Below are positions 21,392 through 45,243 of a stretch of 64,000 nt of DNA, in pieces; positions within the stretch are counted from its first letter, which is position 1; each line of letters begins with the position of its first letter. The DNA comes from Lingula anatina. Its lineage: Eukaryota > Brachiopoda > Lingulata > Lingulida > Lingulidae. Made by a program: the position numbers and the translations under genes. Under the pieces are notes generated by a model. That model was not told where the DNA came from. It was given only the letters and a program-made list of their open reading frames with translations, and searched no databases. The DNA lies in assembly GCF_001039355.2 (NCBI RefSeq), contig NW_019775724.1, forward strand, positions 593,576 through 657,575, read 5' to 3'.

Positions 21392-22068
21392 AATATGATC
21401 AATGTTCATTCTATGAACAGGCAGACTTCATGGCAGCCAAAGACTGTGAAATGACTCTTACATTGATTATTCTAAAACGGGTGGTAAGTGTCTATGTAAA
21501 GATATTTGTCAAGAGTGATAATGTGGGATTGCAAAACGTACACGTTGAAATACGATATGCCATTCCCCTAAATTAATAACAATAACACACTTGAAAAACT
21601 GCCTTGTTTTGCGTGTTGTTTCTTTCAGCAGCATTCAAAACCAGACTTTTTGTCTCAATTAATCAGATAACCTAAAGGCCCCTTTACACTGGGTTTTACT
21701 GACAAGAGATATCGATTCCCGCTCCAAAAACTTAATAACGGGGATGGCTTACAGGAAATTGTGGAATGGTATTGTTGAGAGGCGAGTGCACAATTTTTTG
21801 CTGTCGCATCTAACGCAATCATAGACTGTAGCTCTAAGGTTTGGATATTTCATGAAGTCCGAAGAAGCCACACAGACAAAGAATATCCAGGATCCCGGGC
21901 ATTTCTTAGCCCTTCACATCACAAAACGGAATCGCCAATATCCCTCTCATAGTTTAAGCTTCTTTTTCATAATAAGAGAGAAAAAAACGCTCATGAGCCA
22001 AACTGTTATGTTTCATTTACTTCAAGATCACTAGAGTTAAACACGTTCTCGCACACCTTTCTGTCGAC

Positions 22069-22099
22069 GTGGGACGAGGGGGGGGGGGGGGCGGAGGGG
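22069..22099 (+). repeat. G-tract (possible quadruplex)
   Basis: A run of at least a dozen G with short interruptions. The glycine-rich open frame across it is not a gene. Confidence 0.6.
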
Positions 22100-23124
22100 G
22101 AGCCCTTATTTTTATCCTTATAAATATCATTTCACTTTCAACATATTTCGAAAGCTCTTTGCTAAATGTTTTTTATTTTAATCAAGACATTTTTTTTGTT
22201 TTGATTGCCTATCGTTTTCAACGTGGACCTGATCTCGGACGTAAGTGGACGAATTCTGAGAATGGGCATTTAAAACTGGGAGACAGTCTGGAAACTTTAC
22301 ATTTAAGTTAACTGTAACCAAGAATGTATGTTCAAAGACATCGTATGGAAGCAGCAGGATATAGAAACGACGGTAGGCATTTTGGGTATTAACCTGATGA
22401 ACGTGATAGTAAAAGCAAGTTGCGTTTATACAGACCAAATAAATAAATTAATAAATAATGCCAAGAAATGTAGGAGGGGTCTTCCTGGCATCAATATGTA
22501 AATTCCTCTTTATATTGCAAAGTTGTATACAGGGGTAGTGGAAACTGGGGTGAGTAACAAGCAGAGATTTAATGAAATATGTCAGGGAAAGAGGGGACAT
22601 ATCTGAAGATTGATTTAATTATCGATATCAAATTCTTAACGGCTGCCTTTTATACAAGGTACCTAAAAGCATAGAAATCGGCCCCTAAAATCCAAAGTGT
22701 GTGGTGACTTCCTTCTTAGATAGGCATGTTAGATTCCTCTACCGTTTGATATAGAAATGAATAAGGCCACAAAGTTTCAATACAAATAAAAGCAACCGCA
22801 CATTTAACGAACGTCGTTCTGTTTGCGTTTTGGTGAATAACTGGTAATCAACAACAATACATGGGACACGTATAAAAAGCGTTACTTCATTGTTCTGTTA
22901 ACAATAGGAATACTCATATAAGCAAATGATAAACAGGCAGATACAGTGCTAAGTCGGCAGCTTTATTTAGTTATTATATATGTGATTAATTTTGTATTGA
23001 TGGAATAAACAGTATGATGGAATTTATAGTATGTGTTCACCTTTGTTATCTTTCACATGATCTAGGACACGACATTGGATCTTAGACAAGATTTTAGTAA
23101 TTATTTCACATGTTTCTTTCGCCC

Positions 23125-23127
<3 letters not shown>

Positions 23128-23201
<74 letters not shown>

Positions 23202-23202
23202 T

Positions 23203-23235
<33 letters not shown>
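23128..23235. repeat. (CT)n followed by (CA)n compound microsatellite
   Basis: About 50 bp of CT repeat passing directly into about 50 bp of CA repeat. Its serine-leucine then threonine-histidine open frame is an artefact. Confidence 0.95.
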
Positions 23236-26200
23236 TATTCAGTTCAACATTTAGAAATAAACAATACAGGTACAGGTAGAAGAAAAAACATGCCATTGTT
23301 ATATTTGGGGCTTAAACTAATATGTAAAGTCTGGTGCTGTTGCTAATGTAACTTTCACATCAAACTAGGTATTTTGGTACCCTAAACCAGGCACATTTTC
23401 CACCAGCCACAGTTAGAAGATTGACCATATTTAGCCAGAGACATTATATGTGAATATCTAGTGAAAAATCAATCAGTGGACCTGGTAGAGGTTAGTATTT
23501 AGGTTAATAAGGTTAGGATTCGTGTACTGTTACTTCTGTGTAATGAAAGGTTAAGTTACTGTAAGGTGTAGTTTATTGTGAGTTTTCGTTTTGCAATAAA
23601 AAAAAAACAGATATTGCTAAAACATCCAAAGACATGTTTTATATTAATAACCTTTACCTTGTTGTCATTTCCAAACTAACGACCTTCTGAAAAGAATTTA
23701 CGCACATGTAGCTCTACTCCTGTTACATTCATTACAGATGATAAGAACAGGATAAATCTCGGGTTTCTCCGTTTGGTGAAAATTTATATTCAATTAGTGC
23801 GGGTTTACAAGCTAATCTGAGACTCAATCTACGATCTGAATCGCCAATACCGTTATTAACTGTTTCTTGAGACGGGAGAAGAGGGGGTAGGAAATCTGGA
23901 CAACCGCATATAAGCTATATCAGTATAATAACAATCCACATTTCTTTGGGAACTATAACTGTTTGTACTTTTTATTGTATTACTTTGAAATAATATGTTA
24001 AAGACACCTCTTTTTAAAAGGCCCATTTAAAAGAAAGCGATACAAACATTTGACTTTATTTATTTATTAAGCGAATTATTTTGTCGACATTGGAAGTGTT
24101 TCACCATGAGCATAGAGACACACATGTACTGTATGTCTGGCAAAAGGAATTTTGTCGGTTTTTTTCAATGGTTATTGGTAGGGATTTATCTAGACTATGA
24201 ATGAATTACCAAGTGACATCACCTTTTTTGTTCACAGAATGACAATCAGGAAGGACGTATTGAACCTTACAGCCGTACCTTTTATCCTGATTTGATATAT
24301 ACATAAACCCCACGCTTCCTTCTATCAAGTTTCTATTACGATCTGCTATACAGGGCATATCATCGGAATTCTGCTCCCGTCTCTTTTTCTTTTCTTCATT
24401 TAACAAACTAAAGCGATGGCCTTTGATCTGCGAAATAATATTATTTTGTTTGTTAGGATTCACTTTACCCACACATTTCCTTGTGGATGAGATCAGAGAC
24501 GTATTTATAATGTTATATATCATACTACAAACAAAAGAATCAACGTAAAGGTATGTGAACGGTACGTGTTTTGATGCTGTTCATAATATGTAATCTTTCC
24601 GTTGCTTTCACAAACTTGAGTTCCGTTAATCAAATCAAACGATTTTGATACATGATGCTCCATCGGAAAAACTACACCGCAGTGAAAAGTAATACCGCCA
24701 TTAACAAAAGCTCTGAATAGTCTTCCAAATCTCTGACAACTTGTCTGTTTAGCTAGACTAATAAGACGCAGCTATCAATTTTACGATCGGGGTGTTTTTC
24801 CGTATCGGTCTTGATCAAACTGATCTAAACGCAGTGCTGGCATAGTTTCACGGGTAATTTCGCTAACTGGGTATTGTCCAAGGTGACCGCAAACAGGCGA
24901 ACGACGGAGGTAAGAGCTAGCGTCTCACCAGGTAGCTATTTAACAGTTTTTAGCTGATATTAACACCCCCACTTTACTTTCCATTGTGTTAAAGGTGCGC
25001 AAAACCCCGCCGCGAACGAGATAGGCAAGGGCTATTGATTAAAGTCTTGTTTACTTCGGCAGTGTCTGGCGGCGATTCGTTGGCTGAATCGGTGTTACTC
25101 TCTCACAGGTAGGAAAGAAAAATAAACAGCACATTATAATTGCAGGTTCGTGCTATCAAGTCATCAATGTAAGTGGTTAACCTCGTCCCCCGTCTTGCTG
25201 TAAACGACACCCTGTTTTAAATATCAATTGTTAATAATGGGGTCGCGTCTTGTTCACCCTTTAAATAGTCGTCAAAATCAAAATAATCTCAAGAATATGT
25301 GCTTATGTGACTTCTCTTAACTTTTTTAATTAATTGTTTTATTTCTCTACGCGTGCCTGCATGTAATGCTTTACAATTCGATGTTTTATTCATCCTTTAA
25401 GGTGGTTGGTCAATTAATAGAAAATAAACAATAGAACTACAGTTGTACGTTGATATAGTTTTCCTTCTTTTGGAATACAGGGATAAGAAGCATGTGACAA
25501 TGTGACACTCAAATACAGTGTTGTGTCACTGACTTGGGCTCGTTAGAGAAACATCTGTATAACTGCATACCATACTCACGTCTTTTTCATATTCCCTACT
25601 TACTTTTAAATTTACGTCTTACCGTTACGGATACCGCGTCATCTTTATTTTATGCCCCATGAATTCTTAAAATATGACACTACATTTTGAGTGGTTTTTC
25701 AACCTATAGTCAATACTCTATACTAATTTATCAGGTAAATTGATAGAGACGAATAGACCAACGTTATCATTATTCAGATGAACGTTGACTTCTTTTTATT
25801 TACTTGTTAAAACTTTATACTGGGCTGGCACTTATACATGTACATTAATTACTTGATACATTGTAAGCGTTAACTAAGACATTATCATTAATGTTAACTA
25901 GGACCCGCCAATTCCAGTGAGTCCTAGAAGTAAATTACCCATGTTCAATAGCTGCAAAGGTTTTTTTTTTCATATTGAAAAATATAATACGTGAAGTATT
26001 GTGACCCATTCAGTCGCGCCCATAAAGGAGAGGTCTAAAGTCAGGATAAACTAAATGAATAGAAAGAGCTACAGTTATACCCTAAGCCAGGATGTTAAAA
26101 CAAGTATTGTATTGGACGTGAGTTACCCAGTAAATACTCTTTTCAATTTTTCTTTTGAAAGTACAAGGAAGAATTTTGAAGGAAAAATGCACAACAGTTT

Positions 26201-26631
26201 ATAATTACTTGTGCTGTCCCCGAGAATAAACACTCAATCGTTGTAATTAGAATTTGATAAGTACATCATTTTATAACTGCCCTTTCTGCTAGCATTTAAA
26301 AAGCAAAAGCATGTATCATTTCCTTTTTATGTTATTTGGTGGCTTTCTATGGTCAAAAAAAGCTGTAGCCCAAAAACTGGTCTAAAACTTTAAACCTAAA
26401 TCTTTGACACCTTGACACCAAAGAAATCGGTACAGTCAATATATCAAATATTGCTACTTTGGGAAGCGTCTTATATAAGTAGAATCAGTGCTGACAACAT
26501 TCTGGTAGATCAACACCATTGGTCTTGGACCATTATTAAAAAGTTAACTTAATGTTGGCTATGCGATTTAAGCAGCCTTAGTTAAAAAAATAAGTAGGCT
26601 TCAGGTGTGAGGTTTGAAATAAATCCTCCTA

Positions 26632-26707
26632 CACCCCCCCCACTCCACCCCCACACCCACACTCCACCCCCACACCCACACTCCACCCCCACACCCACAC
26701 TCACACC
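26632..26707. repeat. 19-bp tandem repeat, three units
   Basis: Unit CCACCCCCACACCCACACT at 26645-26663, 26664-26682 and 26683-26701, with related sequence on both sides. Strongly C/A-biased strand. Confidence 0.85.
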
Positions 26708-27599
26708 AGTTAACAGATGGATATCTTAAAAGAGCTATAGTAATTTAGCGGGCTATCTTTCCACCTGTCAGATCTGACACCTGGTCTGACACGAGTCTAG
26801 AGCTAGAACCCAGCCATCAAAACTTGTCTGATCGGTCCAAGACCCAAACTTAGATCATGTCAGCTAGGCTTCGTTCACAATAGAGCGTAAGACAATATTA
26901 TACATGTAGCAGGTCTTAAATCGCACACCGCAAATGTTATACGAATAAACTTTGCCCAAAAGTTTACCGAAGCTATGTTAATGCCTGAACAGAAAAAAAC
27001 GAACACAATAGTTAATATGAAAATTCTTATTTATCAAAAGGACTAAGTGTAATGTTATAATGAATAACGAAAATGAATATATAGAAGTTGTTGTGGGGGG
27101 CAATAATGACAGTACTGGTGAGCAAAAACACATGAAAAAGATGACATTTGCTGAAATAAATGGCAACAAGATGTTAACTTCTTATCAAAAGCCATGGATC
27201 TGTTACAATGTAAAATAATGCCTTATATTTCAGGTCAACAGTTGGTATGTTTTATGAGACCGGTACAGATTTACCGAGTGACTTATAAGCGTATCGCAAT
27301 ATTATAAGCGTGTCCGGAGAATTTGAATTTGAAATATGAATAAGAAATAGAAATGTGTTTCTTAAGAATTGGGATAAAAAGTTTTTTTTTTTTATTAATT
27401 TCTGACAGACACCAAAATAGAATTCCTCTGCAGTTTCCGCGAAATTGCCTTGTTAAATGCCATTTTTACTGAGTCACTTCATTATTTACACATAAGATTA
27501 GAATTGTTGAGTTTGATTGGAGGGGGATGTAGACATGTTTAACAATTTGTGATTAACGGAACGTTATTCCTCTTTTTTTTCCTTATGTAAGTTCAGGTA

Positions 27600-28147
27600 G
27601 CGATGCCCTGTGTGACGTTAGCGTTATCACTCACCGGAGAATGGGTTCACGATTTGCGCATGCGCACTTGAACAATTAAGTTCTCCACAGCTGAGCGGCG
27701 TCACTATCTTTAAATCAGAACATCGTTAAACACCAGGTTAGGTGTTAAAGGTGTCTCCGTAGATTGAGCCATTGTTTTGTTGACCATTGTGAATGGGAGA
27801 AAGTGATAAGTAGGCCGATTAAACACAGGGGAAGACAATTAAAAGAAAACTAGACGTTAAAGCGTGGGGGCTAGCTGTGAACTTCACAGTTGTCAGTCGC
27901 GACTGTTAATGCATATGGGTAACTGGCAGCCCCTCATGGGTGACAACCAATCACTGAGCCTAGGGCCGATCAGAAATTACCTAACTTAAAAGCGGCGACA
28001 ACCATTCACCACGGCAGACAAGCAACGGGACTCGAGCCGTTCACATAACTCAGCTCCAGACCATTTACTCGAATACATAGATATCTGCACATACATATAT
28101 ATTTGTGTATATACTTGACGACAAGAGATTTCATTGAACAGGAGAAA
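27600..28147 (+). promoter_or_regulatory. Putative promoter and 5' UTR of OVO-A
   Basis: This stretch is CpG-richer than its left flank. It holds a perfect NRF1-type palindrome TGCGCATGCGCA at 27655-27666, two SOX-like CCATTG sites near 27770-27790, and OVO-type motifs ACAGTT (27886) and ACTGTTA (27902-27908). A weak TATA-like CTTAAAAG lies near 27985. The start site cannot be placed from sequence. Confidence 0.4.
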
Positions 28148-38734
<10,587 letters not shown>

Positions 38735-39386
38735 TGTAGTATAATACAGTTTACATGTAGTGTAGCATAAATATACAAAGGCAGCCTTCTTATTGTGAAA
38801 GCAATACCCGGTGCAATTGGTGCTATTAATTGTCAACTTATATGGGCTTCAACCAGCAGTTTTCGATTGTTTATCTTTTAATTTAATTCTCCCATTATTT
38901 TTTCCCAATGATTTCACATTTAGCATAGGCAGAGCAAGCTAGGGTATTTTTTTGTTCCAAACGTCAGTCGATGCAGACGTACTTGTAGATACCCCTGGGG
39001 CCAAACTTAATAACAGAATTTTTTTTCAAGATAGGCGAAGGTAGTACAATCAGAAGACAAGATAATGGAAACTGTTGATACAATATATTTGTTGTTGATA
39101 TAATTAGAAATTAGATAATAGCTCATCAATGCCATGTATTTACAGAAACTTTGATTAGTTGTTTTTTTCTTTAGTCAATTAAACTAATTGATTTATCGGT
39201 CTTATTTATGTAAAAACATGGTAAAGTGACTGGCAGGTTCAGGGGTTTATTTTGCTCATTTCATTTTCTGTGTGTTATTAGTAAATGCTATATTTGTTGT
39301 GCATGTGGAGTCAGTGTGCAGTGTGGCATTAGAATCAAAAGTCTAATATTGGATTTCGCAGTCACCGTGACATCAAAATACGCGTC

Positions 39387-39411
39387 TGACGTCATACGCC
39401 ATATGACGTCA
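39387..39411. promoter_or_regulatory. Pair of perfect CRE palindromes
   Basis: TGACGTCA at 39387-39394 and again at 39404-39411, 17 bp apart centre to centre. Further TATGAC(G/A)-type half sites lie at about 39500-39540. Family knowledge: CREB/ATF dimers bind TGACGTCA. The position is about 650 bp past the OVO-A stop, so a role is uncertain. Confidence 0.4.
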
Positions 39412-40542
39412 TACAAGCGGTTAAAACTTTGTACATAACAAGTTATTTACATACTATTAGTTATTTGTTGTTGGTTTTTTCAAATAGTTGCTTTTTATGT
39501 GTATGACGGAATACTTATGACAGAATGCCTATATGACATCAAGCGAATTTTACTAACACAATTACTTGCAGTTTTAAGTTTATGATGTTTACATTTGGTC
39601 ATTAGTTGAATGATATAATATCCAAATATTGGTACATGTTCATTTAAGGATAATGGTGTTGTCCTCTTTTAAGTGATCATTGCTATACAGTGAACGTGCC
39701 CGATAGCTGAGTCACGTTAACCTAGAGTAGTTAGTTGACATTAAAAAAACCCTTCAAGTTACATTTAAAGGAAAAGTACCTTTTGGACAATGTTTACTAT
39801 AATTTGACAAATCTTTAAACTGCATAGTGATGCTCTCATTACGTATGGGCGGATTGAAAGAGATTGGATATTTAAGTGAATCATAATGTTGGTACCACCC
39901 ATAAAGTACACATTATTTCCGCCGTGGCATGTTGAATACCACGTTACTATAATTGCCGTACTTTAAGGCTGTTACAAGCATCACGACAATAAACAAAGCT
40001 TTTTTTTTACGTTTTAACTTAATAGCAGTGACTATGTTGTGAAAATAATTGTACATGACTTCAGTGACGGACTTTTACACGGACTCTAGGGCTTCGAAAA
40101 GCATTGTAATGAAAATCAAAATGCAAAATGATTAATCTCGTGTTATTTTAGAAGTTTAAAGCACGAGGGAAGTTGTATATTTTAAGTGTGCCGGTGATGT
40201 GCAATTAGCAATATTCTGTGCTTCTTCATCTCTATATGTGAAAACCTGTCATGGGCAATAACATTATATGAGCATATGTGAATATATAAGTATATGTTCA
40301 ATTATATTTATTTTGATTTGGGAGGAAGCAGTCCCATTTACAGGTGTATTCCTATGATGATATTGAATATCTGTAATTAAATTTTTTTAGATATATCAAA
40401 TTGCACTGTGTTTTTAGTCATTTGTCACAAATTACAGTTTCTGTTACGGTGTCGAGACATTTCGACTGGGCGAAAACTTTTTCAAAATACTTGTTTGACT
40501 TTGGTTACCATGTTAAATGCCAAATCTTCTTCTTCTTTTCCC

Positions 40543-40545
40543 CTC

Positions 40546-40606
<61 letters not shown>
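40543..40606. repeat. (CT)n microsatellite
   Basis: About 64 bp of CT repeat with one interruption (CCCT). Serine/leucine open frames across it are artefacts. Confidence 0.95.
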
Positions 40607-40609
<3 letters not shown>

Positions 40610-41164
40610 GCTAATGGACTAACCAAAAGCCGACCACACTTGAGAAGACAGGACGACCCGATCCTTTCCTTCAGGCCACGTGTTAGGGAATTCTCGTTAA
40701 AACTCCATTAAACGAACAACATTCCCGTTGGGAAAGAGATTATGGGCTTTTGAACATAACCGTTACATGGTACCGCAATCTTTTGGCAAGACATAAGCTA
40801 TTAAAATTCTTATGGAAATGGTCTATGGCCATGAGATGAGGTCTCTTCACTAAGCGTGGCTGGATGCGCTCTCACTCATAGCTTAAGGCACAATGTTAAT
40901 ATCGTCTACTACTTAACGCACAGTTCGGTCAAATGAACATGAAACGCCGCCTCCTATTAACTTCATCATCTTTAAGCTGATTTTGGTTTTAACGATTCTG
41001 TAACAACATCATGCATTTTATGTCGCTCTCCTTTTGATGATTAAATTTCAATTAAACCAAAACATTACCGAGTTTATTTCTTTAAATGGTTTACATATGT
41101 TCGTTATTTATCTGATTGGGTAATGTTGATTAAGATGAACGGACCTGGCATGTAGAACCATCCA

Positions 41165-41485
41165 TTAAAGGGATAACAATTGGTCGCTTTGGCAAAAAAA
41201 TATTCTCCTGGGGTAAACAACAATTTTCCTATGCTTCCATTCCGACATTTAAAGCTAGTGTTTGTTTTTTTTAAAGTTTAGTTTTTGTAATAATCTCTTA
41301 AGGGATTGTTACGGAGGTATAGCCATCTATGAATGACCACGTGGTCTGATGACAAGCACAGATTTCAGAATAATTGGGATAACCGCTGTTTTGGTGGTAA
41401 AATGGAGTTTATTATATTTCTATGAGTTGTTGTCAATGTTTTATTGTGTATATGAATCTCAAACGAACAGTTGTTATCCCTTTAA
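41165..41485. mobile_element. TTAA-flanked MITE, copy 2 (321 bp)
   Basis: Same family as 21049-21391: starts TTAAAGGGATAACAA and ends GAACAGTTGTTATCCCTTTAA. The interior block TGTAATAATCTCTTAAG and the CACGTG(A/G)T core are shared between copies. TTAA is present on both sides. No coding capacity. Confidence 0.85.
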
Positions 41486-42224
41486 CTTCCCAAGGTTATT
41501 TAAGTCCCATTAACGACAACACGTAAGCAAGCACAACCCAACCAATGAAAGTGCTATAAAAGCAATGCCTTTGAATATGAAAGTAATCATAGGACTTAGG
41601 CAAAAAAAAAAAAGAAAGAAAGCACAATATACATTAACGGCGAGGTCAGCAAGAGTCCAGTCAGGCCCCAAGTACCTACCGCCCATGAAACGTCTTCGCC
41701 AAGTTTATCTATTTTGACAACACCAGCCATAATTCCAGACCGCAGGCCATTTTCATCGGAAACTTGCATAACAGGGTTACTCCTCCTTTTATCTAGCTGT
41801 CCTTTACCGAAAACTTAATTTATCGGGTTGGTGGTCCTAAAGGAAAAGATGCGCGTCCACAATTTGCCCTCTGTCCACTTACTCTGTGGCCACGTTTACA
41901 AGATATGATGAGACAGGACAAACGGATACCTTTACGTATTACAAGGAAACTATACTGCATATGTATATAGATAAGTGTAAATACGTTGTCACAGGCCAAA
42001 ATTTGTGGTTGGAGCTCTACGACCCCGAGGTTTATTTCAGCAATCTAAGTATAATTTTAATGAAGTCACAAGTGGGTAATCCCAGTTAAATATGAAGCCT
42101 ATGTGTGTAGTTTTCCAGAGTGCCGTTAATTTAACGTGAACATATAGTCTAATAGGTTAATTCACGCAACCTCCGCCCGCCCCCCGACGCCGGGCTGAGA
42201 CACCAAATAACAAGACTCACTCAA

Positions 42225-42560
42225 CATCCTCCTCCCCATCCCCCGATACCCTCATCCCCATTCCTTGAAATCCTCATCTCCATTCCTCAAAACCCTCACC
42301 CCCAACCCCTTAACACCTTCATTCCATCCCTTAACACCTTTATCTCCACCCCTCAACATCCCAGTCCTTCAACACCCTCATTCACTTCCCTTAACACTCG
42401 CATTCCCATCCCCCAACCCTCTCATCTCCATTCCTCAACACCCTTCACCTCATTCCCCAACACCCTCACCCCACCCCTTAATATCTTCATCCCATCCCTC
42501 ATCATCCTCATCCCATTCCCCAACATCCCCATCTGCACTGCTTTTCAAACCCATAACCAG
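42225..42560. repeat. Degenerate C-rich minisatellite
   Basis: Imperfect repeats of about 15-17 bp of the form CCTCAACACCCTCATC, almost purine-free on the + strand. The 104-codon Pro/Ser frame here is produced by the repeat. Confidence 0.75.
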
Positions 42561-43504
42561 AGATGAAGCCCCTGTATAATGGCAAAGATATCTTCTTATA
42601 TCCCAGTTACACCTTTGTGCATATCAAGCCCTAAAGGTTCCTTGTGAATTTCTCTTTTAATAAGCTGCCGTAAATTCATCAAAAGTTCCGTTCACGTAGG
42701 TGTCAATTAGACTTATTTAAAGGCTGGATGTGCATAAGTCAAAATAATCGAAAACCTGCGCAATTTAGTGCTTACGGCTGAATATTGAAAACAATTCACA
42801 TAGCAGTAGAGCAGAAGTATGACAGGAGCTGATAATCGATTGAATATTACATAGGGGCCTGCAAGGGCGTTCACCTTTTTATTAATTTTTGTGTAATTAA
42901 TTCTGTTCAAACCACTCCAAAAGCAAAGTAAGCTGATTTTATTTTCTTTTGACTCATGACGTTCAAGTTTCCATCACACAATCTACTTGTACTATAAATG
43001 ACGTATTTGATTTAATTAAAGGTCCTTAGCATTCAAATACACCTGCGCGACGTCTTAGTTATCGTCTAATGAAGTTTTTCCGGGGACTTAAAATGTACAC
43101 TGCTGCAATGATAATGTCATTGGTCCGTTTTCAACAGCGCACTGCCGAATGCGCTGGTATTCTTGGTACCACCAAATCTTTAAGCAATTCATGTCCTCTC
43201 TAATTAAGGAAGTGAAATATATTTCGAGCAGATTGCGTCAGTTTTTTTATTGGCTCTTTTTTAAAGAAATTATTTTCGGATCAGAATGTGCCTGTATGTT
43301 GGAGTTGGCAGCTGAGCAGGGCTCATAGATAAATGGCAGAGTGACATAAAAGCCATCTGGCGGAACCAGAATTTTGCTATGGGGGTTGCTGTGTGGGAGC
43401 GGCGCGCACAAAATAAATTATGCCTCTCTTCGGTATTAAAAGATAGACAAGGACACTTGTCTACATCACATGAGGGACACCGGCATGGAAAATGTCTGGC
43501 AGTA

Positions 43505-43531
43505 TTTTTTTTTTTTTTTTTTTTTTTTTTT
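43505..43531. repeat. Poly-T tract
   Basis: About 27 consecutive T followed by a G-rich stretch (GCGGGGGAGGGGG). It could be the poly-A tail of a reverse-oriented retroposon, but no retroposon body was recognised to the right. Confidence 0.7.
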
Positions 43532-45035
43532 GCGGGGGAGGGGGAGAAAAGATAGTGCCACAGACGTTAAGGAAGGGGGTACTTGCTGGCTTTGTTCTTC
43601 TCCCTAGCTTAGATATGATATTGCTTAAAAGAGGGTCGCCTTCAAGAGAGTAGGCGGCGGTGGTGACCCAAGTCCCCCTTCTTTATGAACATTGAGGGCA
43701 ATGGTGTATAACCTGAGAAAGCATCTCACAACTTATACGTGTCAGTAACTCAAAAAAATTCCAAAATTCGTTAAAGGTACTGTTGTATCGGGCCATTCTG
43801 CCGTGAGTCTTGTTGTGTGTAAAGTCATTTTTCATCCCGAGTTTAGGTGCGTTGTTCCGGCTGACTACTTCAAAGTCGTCTTAGTTATAATAGATGGCTA
43901 CATTCACACACCCAGTGCAATGTGTTCACTCACCCTAACAAGGCATGATCAGGTCAGAGATAATATAAACCGATTAGTGTCTACATGACGTCACGCGCTT
44001 GTTTCCAGAAAGTCGAAAACCGTCGTTGGCAAGGAATGCTTTTAACCCACACAGAAGCGTTTCAGTAAGATTCTATGCAGCTTGCTGCGTCATTTCAGTC
44101 TTTTAATTGAGCCTCTTGCGCAATAAGTGGTTTCTTTGACAATCATTAGTTATATGTTATAGTTTGTACTGCCAGACGTTCATTTTATAACATGATTTGT
44201 TTTGAGTTCATACTTTGTAAAAACGTTCCAAGACTAATATTACAAAAGTTGATTAAAATTACGGAGTTTGCTATCAAATTGGCTAATATTTAGTATAGGC
44301 CGATTTTTAAAAAAAATTTATTCCATTTAATTCCATTTAATTTGCTTTCTATTAATTAATAAATTAATTTATAAGTAAATTTACTAATTAATTATCTTTT
44401 TAAGTTTGACTTTATTGTCTACAGATACTAAATATCTGAAATTAGGGTTTTAAGAAATATTGGCGTCAAATAACGTCAGCTGGTCTATTTCTTGTTTCAG
44501 ATTATATGGTTTTCTAACACATAATCTTTTCTTATGCTATACTCATTTCTAGAAAATAAATAATGTCATAGTATTATATTCAACAACAGAACATTTCTGG
44601 GCACACCAACTTGACCCTTTTTAGAATCTTAAAAGATTCTACATGGCATAGTCACTCACTCGCTTTTGGTGGATTACAGACCAACTTTTAGAAAAACACT
44701 GACAAATAAATACCTAATAGCGATAATGAATAAAGAAACATAGCAAATATGCTACAACTGCATTCCCTAAAGGTGAATATGAAACGCAGTCAGATGGGGC
44801 CCATTGTCAATTCGAAGAAAGTAAAAAGGGGGCACATGAAAAGTACAACTAACATAGATGTGAACTCGGCCTTAACAGTTCAACATTGTCTAAACCATTT
44901 TTATCACAGGGACTTGGTGCACGGTTAAAGATAATCCTGTTGCCCGATATCGTGACCAAAGCCATTAGCAGCGTGTAGCGGTAGAATACGAGAATAATGT
45001 TACTCACCGACAGCGTATCTAACAGCTGTGTACTT

Positions 45036-45243
45036 AAGGCCCGTTTCCAGTGAGGGTAGATCGACCTACTTTAGTACGATCCACCTCATCTAATTGTAAT
45101 TATGTCATCATAGAGGGTATACCTAATCCCCCCATTGTCCCACGAAAGGCTATATGATCGAGGAGTGTCGCATACGGTTAGAGTAGGTACCTATGGTTTG
45201 GCGTCCTGAGATAGGTTGGTCCAACGCCAGTGGAAACAGGCCT
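45036..45243. mobile_element. 208-bp MITE with AAGGCCCGTTTCC ends
   Basis: Left end AAGGCCCGTTTCCAGTG (45036-45052) is matched in reverse by CCAGTGGAAACAGGCCT near 45227-45243, and the inverted similarity extends inward (GATCGACC against GGTTGGTC). Similar end fragments occur at 3816 and 21675. No coding capacity; superfamily not established. Confidence 0.55.

Larger units (their letters stand above)
10428..21900. repeat. Segmental tandem duplication unit holding copy C
   Basis: Paralogous to 4338-10427 by upstream module, all five exons, introns and downstream flank. It is larger because of an approximately 4.5-kb insertion in intron 4 (about 13530-18030), a 999-bp Harbinger-like element and a 343-bp TTAA MITE. 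The right edge is approximate, set by the last recognisable match to 9822-9920. Confidence 0.6.
22400..27580. other. Intergenic region between the FA cluster and OVO-A
   Basis: No gene supported. It holds microsatellites (23128-23235, 26632-26707). A CpG-richer stretch at about 24760-25110 stands out from the AT-rich surroundings and could be an enhancer or an upstream non-coding exon; CTCTCACAG/GTAGGA near 25108 looks like a splice donor, untested. The 105-codon minus frame at 24206-24523 has no recognisable domain. Confidence 0.45.

Noticed and set aside
24206-24523. 105-codon minus-strand frame with charged residues
   Set aside because: No recognisable domain and a length expected by chance; no matching splice sites convincing enough to build a gene.
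42265-42579. 104-codon Pro/Ser-rich open frame
   Set aside because: Produced entirely by a C-rich degenerate minisatellite.
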